Shown one piece after another: positions 6,717 to 11,255 of a stretch of 11,255 bases of DNA; position 1 is the stretch's first letter; every line of letters starts with the position of its first letter. The notes under the pieces were generated by a model. The model had not been told where the DNA came from, did no database searches, and worked only from the letters and a program-made list of their open reading frames with translations. The position numbers and the translations under genes are program-made. This DNA comes from Thermomicrobiaceae bacterium (lineage in GTDB: Bacteria > Chloroflexota > Chloroflexia > Thermomicrobiales > Thermomicrobiaceae), in the NCBI GenBank assembly GCA_025966355.1, contig JAICWZ010000020.1, positions 1 to 11,255 on the forward strand, read 5' to 3'.

Positions 6717-8447
6717 CTACGGGTTGAGCTTGATGATCTGGCCCTGGTTTGGAATCAGGCTCATGTTGGTGATATAGATGTCGCCTCCGGCGGACACCGT
6801 CACTGCGTTGGGCATGATCAACCCATCGCTGGCGACGAGCGTGCGGGTTCCATCCGGTGCGATCCGGTAGAGCGCTCCACCGGCATCAAAGTTCAAGAAG
6901 CCGTCTTTGGCCATCTCCAGCACGTAGAGCGAACCATCGGGACCGAACGCCACCGAGATGATGTTGCTGAAGCCGTCCGCGAAGACGCTCTTCTCACCGG
7001 TGGTCGGGTCGACTTTCCAGACACGTGCCGTGCCCGGCAGGAACGGACCGCCGGTCAGTTCGCCGACGTAGTAGGAGCCGTCAGGTCCGAGTGCGATCGA
7101 GTTGGGAACCGGCTCCTGATCGATCGTCGTGGCGCCGCCGAGCATCTCCTTCATTTCGGCGGGGATATCATCCGGCACCTGAACGGTGCGGTTCGGGAAC
7201 GTCGTGACGACGCTGACATTGCCTTCAGCGTCGACTTCGAGCAGGTCGTTGCCACCGGCGTCGACGACCAGCCGCTTATCGCCGAGATCAAGAACCGCGT
7301 AGGGGTTCGAGTCAAGCGGCCCACCGGCCGGGTTTTGCGCGGTCTCGACGGCTGAAATGTCAGCGACGTCGTGGACCGACCCGTCTGGGTCGACTCGGAA
7401 GAGATGCCCGGCCTTGTCACCGAAGCCGGCCGGAAGCTGATCGCGATCAGCCGGATCACCACCATAACCCACGACGAAGTAGATCGTCTTGCCGTCCTTT
7501 GACGAGACGCCGGATGGGCCGGACGCGCCCTCGTCGCCCGCGGTTGACGGTAGCCCGGTTGCCGCCTGGGTGACGGTGCCATCGGGCATGATCCGCAGGA
7601 TCGATGCGGTGTCGCCGAAGCACGTCTGGGAAGTCCCGCCTTCTGGGCTCGGCACCTCGGCACAGACGTCGCCACCCGTGCCAGCGTCCGCCACTAGAAG
7701 TGATCCGTCGCCTGCCGTCGTCAAACCGAACGGTCCGTTGAGGCCATCCGCGATGACAGTGAAGGCCGGTTGTGGCTCCGGTTGTGGCTCCGGTTGTTGA
7801 TTGCTCCCATCGAGGAGCGCGTTACCGAGGAGTCCAAGCTGGACATCGAAGCGCTCCGGCCAGGAGCCTTGCCGCCACTCGAAGCGGGCGCGCTCGAAGT
7901 ACTGGACGGTCGCACCGTCCTCTACGAACTCCTGGCTGATCGGGTAGCCGAAGGTGGCGAGACCGCCGTACATTTCCCAGTACGCTTTGAACCCATTTGA
8001 GAGCGAGTGCCCGGTGGAGTCGAACAACGTGCAGTTCTCGCTGGTCGTTCCGGTCGGGCACGTGCTCACGGGTGCGAAGGCTGGATTACTCCCAAGCGCG
8101 TTCATGGCAACGAATTCGTTGCCGACCAGACCAAGCTGGACATCGAAGCGCTCGGGCCAGGAGCCTTGCCGCCACTCAAAGCGAGCGCGCTCGAAATACT
8201 GGACGGTTACCCCGTCCACGACAAACTCTTCGGTGATCGGCATCCCGAAGGTCGCCAGACCCCCGAATGTCTCCCAATAGTCCTGGAAACCAGCACAGAG
8301 GTTGTGCTGGGTCTCCGCGAAGTACCGGCAGCCGGATTTGGCCGGGGACGCTTGTCGTTCCGTACCGATCGGCGCAGCGCCAACACTCGCGACGGTCGTG
8401 CTCAGTAGCGCGATCGTGAAGATCGCCGTGAGTAGCCGCCTGAACAT
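6717..8447 (-). CDS. Secreted ScyD/ScyE-like beta-propeller protein with two N-terminal GGLATFG repeats
   Basis: 576 residues. Start is ATG 8447 with AAGGAG (8453-8458) 5 nt upstream; a GTG two codons earlier would lie inside that site. Residues 1-25 form a signal peptide ('LLTAIFTIALLSTTVASVGA') with a probable cut near Ala24-Ala25. Two repeats, about 40-116 and 139-215, share 'GGLATFG.PI..EFV.DG.TVQYFERARFEWRQGSWPERFDVQLGL' in pieces and have a 99-residue period; such repeats are frequent in Chloroflexota surface proteins. A QPEPQPEP linker (218-227) leads to a ScyD/ScyE-type propeller (230-576) with repeating 'GPDGSLYV'-like blades ('LGPDGSYYVGELTGGPF', 'FGPDGSLYVLEM'). ScyD/ScyE are named from the cyanobacterial scytonemin cluster; no such pathway is seen here. 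The probable place is outside the membrane; ligand and activity are unknown. Confidence 0.88.
   Translation of the reverse strand: MFRRLLTAIFTIALLSTTVASVGAAPIGTERQASPAKSGCRYFAETQHNLCAGFQDYWETFGGLATFGMPITEEFVVDGVTVQYFERARFEWRQGSWPERFDVQLGLVGNEFVAMNALGSNPAFAPVSTCPTGTTSENCTLFDSTGHSLSNGFKAYWEMYGGLATFGYPISQEFVEDGATVQYFERARFEWRQGSWPERFDVQLGLLGNALLDGSNQQPEPQPEPQPAFTVIADGLNGPFGLTTAGDGSLLVADAGTGGDVCAEVPSPEGGTSQTCFGDTASILRIMPDGTVTQAATGLPSTAGDEGASGPSGVSSKDGKTIYFVVGYGGDPADRDQLPAGFGDKAGHLFRVDPDGSVHDVADISAVETAQNPAGGPLDSNPYAVLDLGDKRLVVDAGGNDLLEVDAEGNVSVVTTFPNRTVQVPDDIPAEMKEMLGGATTIDQEPVPNSIALGPDGSYYVGELTGGPFLPGTARVWKVDPTTGEKSVFADGFSNIISVAFGPDGSLYVLEMAKDGFLNFDAGGALYRIAPDGTRTLVASDGLIMPNAVTVSAGGDIYITNMSLIPNQGQIIKLNP
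7766..7797 (-). repeat. 12-bp tandem repeat coding the Gln-Pro-Glu-Pro linker
   Basis: CCGGTTGTGGCT occurs twice in tandem (7766-7777, 7778-7789), followed by 8 bp of a third unit (7790-7797). Read on the minus strand it encodes the QPEP linker between the N-terminal repeats and the propeller. Unit length is a multiple of three, so copy-number slippage would keep the frame. Confidence 0.85.
7834..7910 (-). repeat. 77-bp internal repeat, copy within the second protein repeat
   Basis: This block matches 8131-8207 at 73 of 77 positions and encodes the 'TVQYFERARFEWRQG.....RFDVQLGL' segment. Flanking parts of the two protein repeats are clearly more diverged at DNA level, so similarity is concentrated here. 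The offset is 297 bp, exactly 99 codons. Confidence 0.85.
8131..8207 (-). repeat. 77-bp internal repeat, copy within the first protein repeat
   Basis: Partner of 7834-7910, differing at four positions. Both copies encode the identical peptide, and the base differences fall at silent codon positions as far as I can tell. Confidence 0.85.
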
Positions 8448-8516
8448 CTTCACTCCTTGTCGACAGACGATCGAACAGCAACCAGGTGAGCGCGAGGATC
8501 ATGAGATCGCGATGGT

Positions 8517-8527
8517 TGACCTCCTTT
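8517..8527 (-). promoter_or_regulatory. Orphan strong Shine-Dalgarno sequence in the leader of the beta-propeller gene
   Basis: On the minus strand AAAGGAGGTCA is an almost complete complement of the 16S rRNA 3' tail, yet the nearest ATG (8502-8500) is 17 nt past its GG, too far for normal initiation. The propeller gene has its own AAGGAG at 8453-8458. It may be a ribosome standby site, a leader-ORF signal or coincidence. Confidence 0.35.
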
Positions 8528-8585
8528 CGTTGACACGCGGCATCTGATGCTGATCGCCGTTGTGTGAACTGCCGTACCCGATCAG

Positions 8586-8630
8586 GCATCCCTCACTCCC
8601 AGGGCTGTCGGTCCTGGGAGTGAGGGATGC
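8586..8630 (-). terminator. Perfect 18-bp hairpin between the two secreted-protein genes
   Basis: The left arm 8586-8603 (GCATCCCTCACTCCCAGG) and its exact complement 8613-8630 enclose a 9-nt loop. It starts 49 nt past the stop of the collagen/pentapeptide gene (minus strand) and lies 138 nt before the next start. No T-run follows. The outer arm, GAGGGATGCATTC (8623-8634 with the two flanking bases), copies the element at 6578-6589, so it may also be regulatory. The remaining intergenic DNA (8448-8679) shows no convincing promoter. Confidence 0.7.
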
Positions 8631-8679
8631 ATTCGGGGTGGCTCACGGGACGGTTCGTTGATCCGCGATCGGGCAACGA

Positions 8680-9288
8680 TTACGGTGTGAGGTGCCCGAC
8701 GCAGGTGCCGCCGTTGAACTGGCTGTCGGTGCTGTCAGGACAGTTGGTGTTCCCCCACTGGGCCGCCTCGACGCTCGCCGTCGTCATCTCGGCTTCGAAG
8801 AAATTGGCGAGAATCAGGTTCGCTCCGTTGAGCGTGACCGCGCTCAGGTTGGCTCCGTTCAGATTCGCATTGGAGAGATCGGCGTTGGTTAGATCGCAAC
8901 CCGACAGGTTCATGCCGGGGTAGGTGTTCGTGATATCGCAGGTGTACGGAGCACCGGCTGGTCCCGTTGGGCCGGTCGGTCCAGTCGAACCAGTTTCACC
9001 GATCGGTCCCTGCTGGTTCCAGGTGATGGTGGTGTCCCCGCGCTGGCAGTTCGGGGTGCCGTTGACCGTGACGTTGTAGAGCGAGCCGTTCGGGAGCGTC
9101 CCGTTCAATGAGCCGGGGAGCCGTGACGTCGAAGGACTCACACAGGCGGAGTAAACGGCCGGCGCCGGTGTGCCGAGCGCGTCGAAGATCGAACCGGTCG
9201 TGAACGTGAGCGCCAGCAGCGCGGCGAGCGCCACGAGACGGACCGGGCGCGAGAACGGACTCTCGCGAAGACGACGAAAGTGCCGCAC
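8680..9288 (-). CDS. Small secreted or anchored protein with collagen-like triplets and pentapeptide repeats
   Basis: 202 residues. Start is GTG 9288 because AAAGGGGGA (9295-9303) lies 6 nt upstream; another GTG at 9315 would place that site inside the gene. A basic N-terminus and hydrophobic stretch 16-33 ('RLVALAALLALTFTTG') form a signal peptide or anchor. Residues 94-114 hold seven uninterrupted Gly-X-Y triplets, several GPT or GPA, as in bacterial collagen-like proteins. Pentapeptide repeats of A(D/N)LxX type follow (about 127-164: 'CDLTNADLSNANLNGANLS', 'LNGANLILANF'), predicting a short right-handed beta-helix. Six cysteines (49, 81, 117, 131, 183, 196) could make disulfides outside the cell. 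I do not know a characterised protein of this make-up. It follows a control region shared with the membrane-protein gene. A structural or surface role is inferred. Confidence 0.8.
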   Translation of the reverse strand: MRHFRRLRESPFSRPVRLVALAALLALTFTTGSIFDALGTPAPAVYSACVSPSTSRLPGSLNGTLPNGSLYNVTVNGTPNCQRGDTTITWNQQGPIGETGSTGPTGPTGPAGAPYTCDITNTYPGMNLSGCDLTNADLSNANLNGANLSAVTLNGANLILANFFEAEMTTASVEAAQWGNTNCPDSTDSQFNGGTCVGHLTP

Positions 9289-9367
9289 AGTCGTTCCCCC
9301 TTTATACCCAGCCACCAGGATTCAACCGCCCCAACCCGCGCGTGGCACCCGGCGACATATGCTGTTG

Positions 9368-9445
9368 AGCATAAGCAGATGCATTCCCGGCGTCGTGGGG
9401 CAGGCGTCCCGACCGATTGGGATCAATTCCCGACCTGGGCGGGAT
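9368..9445 (-). promoter_or_regulatory. Promoter/upstream control region of the collagen/pentapeptide gene, with paired ATTCCCG boxes
   Basis: TATGCT (minus strand, 9368-9373) is 17 bp from ACGACG (9391-9396). ATTCCCG occurs at 9383-9389 and 9426-9432, 43 bp apart, and GCGGGAT at 9439-9445. Each element has a counterpart exactly 2840 bp away at 6528-6605. The -10 lies in a small inverted repeat (TATGCT-gttg-AGCATA, 9358-9373). The expected start near 9361 gives a leader of about 73 nt. Confidence 0.55.
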
Positions 9446-9454
9446 CGCGGCCGG

Positions 9455-9484
9455 TTGTCGATCGCGGATGGGATACACTACGAT
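9455..9484 (+). promoter_or_regulatory. Weak candidate promoter for the allE-iclR operon
   Basis: TTGTCG (9455-9460) and TACGAT (9479-9484) are 18 bp apart, each matching four of six consensus bases. Transcription from about 9491 would pass through the palindromes at 9524-9533 and 9549-9563 before the start codon at 9578. No better match was seen in the 132 bp ahead of the gene. Confidence 0.3.
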
Positions 9485-9523
9485 GGCCGCCGGCATGTGC
9501 ATGAGATGCGATTTCGCTGAATG

Positions 9524-9533
9524 GTGCGCGCAC
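9524..9533. promoter_or_regulatory. 10-bp palindrome upstream of allE
   Basis: GTGCGCGCAC is a perfect palindrome 54 bp before the allE start. It may be a second operator or a chance GC-rich palindrome; the sequence is of low complexity. Confidence 0.25.
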
Positions 9534-9548
9534 AGGCTGAAGGGATGC

Positions 9549-9563
9549 TCTGATCGGATCAGA
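9549..9563. promoter_or_regulatory. 15-bp perfect palindrome, candidate operator of the IclR-family regulator
   Basis: TCTGATC-G-GATCAGA has two perfect 7-bp arms around one central base. It ends 5 nt before the G-rich ribosome binding site of allE (GGGGG, 9568-9572). IclR-family dimers commonly bind pseudo-palindromes of about this length and often control the operon that encodes them. The position suits repression of allE-iclR. Confidence 0.6.
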
Positions 9564-9577
9564 AGACGGGGGTGATT

Positions 9578-10360
9578 GTGGCAGGACAGACCGAACGGCG
9601 CGTGCTGGCGCCGGGGATTGCCGGGCGCAGCCGAGCGGTGGTGACGGCACAGTATGCGCTGATGCCGGCCGAGGGGATTCTGGCGAGCGCGCTGCCCGGC
9701 TTTCAGGGAACCACGGTGCGCGTGCAGACGGCACCGCCGATGGGCGCACGTTTCGCCCAGATGCTGCTGGAGATCGCGCCGGATGGCGGCACGACGGCCG
9801 TGCGCGACGATGGGCTCGAGCACGTCTTCTACGTGGTCGGGGGCACGCTGGAGTTCACGCTCGATGGTCAAGCGCATACGCTGGCGGTGGGCGGCTACGT
9901 CTACGTGCCGGTTGAGCATCCGTATGGGCTACGCAATGCGAGCACCGACGAATGTCGCGTCATCTGGATCAAGCGGCCGTATGAGCCGATCGATCTGCCG
10001 GCGCCCGCGCCGATCGTCAGCACGCGTAATGACCTGGAACGGAACGCGCCGCACACGACCGGCCGCTACTGGCAGTATCTCCTGCCGACCGACGATCTCG
10101 CCTTCGACATGCAGGTGAACATCCTCGGCTTCGAGCCCGGCACCTACTTCCCCTATGTCGAGACGCACGTGATGGAGCATGGTCTGTATATGCTCGAAGG
10201 GCAGGGCGTCTACCTGCTGGCCGGCGACTGGCATGAAGTCGAGCCGACCGACTTCATCTGGATGGCTCCGTTTTGCCCACAAGATTTTTTCTGCACCGGC
10301 TGGGACGAAGCGGCCTATCTGCTCTACAAGGACGTCAACCGCGACGTGCGGTTCGACTGA
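9578..10360 (+). CDS. allE: (S)-ureidoglycine aminohydrolase, bicupin
   Basis: 260 residues, like E. coli AllE/YlbA. The enzyme class removes ammonia from (S)-ureidoglycine to give (S)-ureidoglycolate, a step in allantoin breakdown after allantoate. The start is taken as GTG 9578, with GGGGGTGAT (9568-9576) matching the 16S tail; GTG 9572 lies inside that signal. Two cupin domains are present: about 45-135 ('LEHVFYVVGGTLEFTLDG', 'PVEHPYGLRN') and 175-255. The second holds the metal motif Glu195-x-His197-xxx-His201 ('YVETHVMEHGLYMLEGQG'), Gln235 in 'FCPQDFF' and Lys251 in 'YKDVNRD', matching the Mn-binding and substrate residues of plant ureidoglycine aminohydrolase. It is cytoplasmic (no signal peptide). 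The IclR-type gene follows 19 nt on. No other allantoin gene is visible in the window. Confidence 0.88.
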   Translation: MAGQTERRVLAPGIAGRSRAVVTAQYALMPAEGILASALPGFQGTTVRVQTAPPMGARFAQMLLEIAPDGGTTAVRDDGLEHVFYVVGGTLEFTLDGQAHTLAVGGYVYVPVEHPYGLRNASTDECRVIWIKRPYEPIDLPAPAPIVSTRNDLERNAPHTTGRYWQYLLPTDDLAFDMQVNILGFEPGTYFPYVETHVMEHGLYMLEGQGVYLLAGDWHEVEPTDFIWMAPFCPQDFFCTGWDEAAYLLYKDVNRDVRFD

Positions 10361-10379
10361 TGTCGAGGAGATTCCGCCG

Positions 10380-11141
10380 GTGACGCAGGTACAGGTGCTT
10401 GATCGGACGTTCGATATTCTGGAGCGGCTTGCCGCTGCCGGTCGCGACCTCGGCGTCTCCGAACTGCATGCCGAACTCGGGCTGCCGCTCGGGACGATCC
10501 ACCGGCTGCTGGAAAACCTGGTGCGCCGCGGTTACGCGGCGCAGGATGCGACAACGCGGCGCTACGGACCGGGGCCGAAGCTGCTGGAGATCGGTGCGCT
10601 GGCGCTGGTGAGCGCACGCTTCGATCTGCATCGCATCGCGCGCCAGCAGCTCGAAGCGCTCACCGCCGCGACCGGCGAGACGAGCAATCTGGTGGTACCG
10701 CAGGGGAATGACGGCGTCTATATCGATCAGGTCGCCAGCCCGCACCTGGTGCGCATGTTCACCGAAATCGGCCGTCGCGCGCCGCTCTACTGCACCGGCG
10801 CCGGGAAGGCGATTCTGTCGGGTCTGAGCCAGGCGTTCGTCGACGAGTATCTCGCGCGGGTCACACTCGAACCGTGGACGCCGCAGACGCGCACGACCGC
10901 CGATCAGCTGCGCACTGATATCGCGACGGCGCGCGAGCGCGGCTTCGCGCTCGATAACGAGGAGCGCGAACTGGGTGTGCGTTGCGTCGCCGCTCCGGTC
11001 TTCGACGTCACCGGCCGCTGCCTCGGCGCCATCAGCATCTCCGGCCCAACGACGCGCGTCACGCCAACCGCGATCGAGCGCATCGGCCCAGAAGTACGCC
11101 ACGCCGCCGAAGCCTGCAGCGAGCAATTGGGGTATCGGTAG
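10380..11141 (+). CDS. IclR-family transcriptional regulator
   Basis: 253 residues, the usual IclR length. Start is GTG 10380; GAGGAG (10365-10370) lies 9 nt upstream and no ATG in frame precedes the HTH. The winged HTH occupies about 5-65 ('LDRTFDILERLAAAGRDLGV', 'LGLPLGTIHRLLENLVRRGY'). The effector domain (about 75-250) has 'GETSNLVVPQGNDGVYIDQV', 'PLYCTGAGKAILSGL' (136-149), 'RERGFALDNEERELGVRCVA' (186-204) and 'APVFDVTGRCLGAISISGP' (205-223), the typical signature regions with Cys138 in the ligand pocket area. It is the second gene of an operon with the ureidoglycine aminohydrolase, so it probably senses a ureide or glyoxylate-type metabolite, as AllR does in E. coli. That role is inferred from neighbourhood. 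Confidence 0.92.
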   Translation: MTQVQVLDRTFDILERLAAAGRDLGVSELHAELGLPLGTIHRLLENLVRRGYAAQDATTRRYGPGPKLLEIGALALVSARFDLHRIARQQLEALTAATGETSNLVVPQGNDGVYIDQVASPHLVRMFTEIGRRAPLYCTGAGKAILSGLSQAFVDEYLARVTLEPWTPQTRTTADQLRTDIATARERGFALDNEERELGVRCVAAPVFDVTGRCLGAISISGPTTRVTPTAIERIGPEVRHAAEACSEQLGYR

Positions 11142-11146
11142 GATTG

Positions 11147-11212
11147 ACTCTCGCAGAGGCGCAGAGGGCGCGGAGTTCTTAATTGCTAAAATCTCTGCGT
11201 CTCTGCGAGAGT
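11147..11212. repeat. Long imperfect palindrome (20-bp arms), MITE-like 'CGCAGAGGCGCAGAG' element
   Basis: The left arm 11147-11166 and right arm 11193-11212 are complementary at 19 of 20 positions (the exception can form G-U), with a 26-nt AT-richer loop. Each arm contains a direct repetition of the CGCAGAG/CTCTGCG unit. Similar elements are, from memory, scattered between genes in many unrelated bacterial phyla. It starts 5 nt past the iclR stop and could serve as a two-way terminator between iclR and a minus-strand gene at the right edge. Confidence 0.75.
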
Positions 11213-11221
11213 AATTGAGTT

Positions 11222-11255
11222 CTACTCCGCCTCAAGCACCGGATAGGCCAGCAAC
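11222..11255 (-). CDS. Possible C-terminal end of a gene entering from the right edge
   Basis: On the minus strand one frame reads '..LAYPVLEAE' and stops with TAG at 11222-11224, 9 bp before the palindromic element. Convergent placement around a terminator-like palindrome and a plausible acidic tail favour a real gene end. Only about ten codons are visible, so neither family nor reality can be confirmed. Confidence 0.35.
   Translation of the reverse strand, partial: LLAYPVLEAE

Noticed and set aside
7834..8207. Two 77-bp repeats as a possible CRISPR or mobile element remnant
   Set aside because: They lie in frame within one gene, are exactly 99 codons apart and encode matching protein repeats, so intragenic duplication explains them.
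8176..8589. 137-codon minus-strand frame over the start of the propeller gene
   Set aside because: It runs out of frame through the signal peptide and first repeat, which are unambiguous in the accepted frame. Only its first codons remain of interest as a possible leader.
9302..9919. 205-codon minus-strand frame covering the allE start and the intergenic region
   Set aside because: It is antisense to the first cupin domain, crosses the shared control region, and has no ribosome binding site or recognisable content.
10975..11214. Open frame of 79 codons ending in 'SRRGAEGAEFLIAKISASLRE'
   Set aside because: It overlaps iclR in another frame and its tail is merely the translation of the CGCAGAG palindrome, a well-known source of false proteins. 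There is no ribosome binding site.
1..11255. Defence system, phage or integrative element
   Set aside because: No nuclease, integrase, recombinase, toxin-antitoxin pair, att-like direct repeat or tRNA was found, and base composition is even through the window.

Overview
The window is high-GC (about 60-65 %), densely coded bacterial DNA. It most likely comes from a Chloroflexota genome of the Thermomicrobia/Sphaerobacter kind. This is inferred from gene content: a secreted protein with two 'GGLATFGYPIS...VQYFERARFEW' repeats of a type common in that phylum, a multi-TM NarL-type kinase with the 'FDIDVVINRTLVY' signature, and an Asp-xx-His-xxx-His imidase/deacetylase of the HpPgdA type. No rRNA, tRNA, CRISPR array, insertion sequence or phage gene is visible.

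Layout. (1) 1-3058, plus strand: the 3' part of an M14-type peptidase with a C-terminal amidotransferase-like fold, a NodB/CE4 polysaccharide-deacetylase-family hydrolase, and a small GYD-domain protein behind a near-consensus promoter that carries a 12-bp palindrome. (2) 3055-9288, minus strand: a response regulator followed by its probable histidine kinase, a four-helix small membrane protein, a large secreted beta-propeller (ScyD/ScyE-like) protein, and a small secreted or anchored protein combining collagen-like Gly-X-Y triplets with pentapeptide repeats. The last three genes are each followed by a perfect GC-rich hairpin without a U-tract. (3) 9578-11141, plus strand: a two-gene operon of a bicupin (S)-ureidoglycine aminohydrolase (allE-like) and an IclR-family regulator, with a 15-bp perfect palindrome just ahead of the first ribosome binding site. 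(4) A long imperfect palindromic repeat after iclR, then what may be the last codons of a minus-strand gene leaving the window.

How the parts may work together. The allE-iclR pair looks like a self-regulated ureide (purine nitrogen) catabolic operon. The NodB-family enzyme could be an imidase or ureide hydrolase instead of a glycan deacetylase, but that is a guess from family diversity. The RR-HK pair sits directly downstream of the membrane-protein gene and could govern the cell-surface genes beside it.

The strongest unexplained signal is in the non-coding DNA. The upstream regions of the small membrane-protein gene and the collagen/pentapeptide gene align without gaps over about 85 bp, although the genes are unrelated. 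They share paired ATTCCCG boxes exactly 43 bp apart, a CGTCGTG box and a GCGGGAT box. The ATGCATTC core recurs beside the hairpin between the two secreted-protein genes. This suggests a dedicated regulator or sigma factor for a surface-protein regulon.
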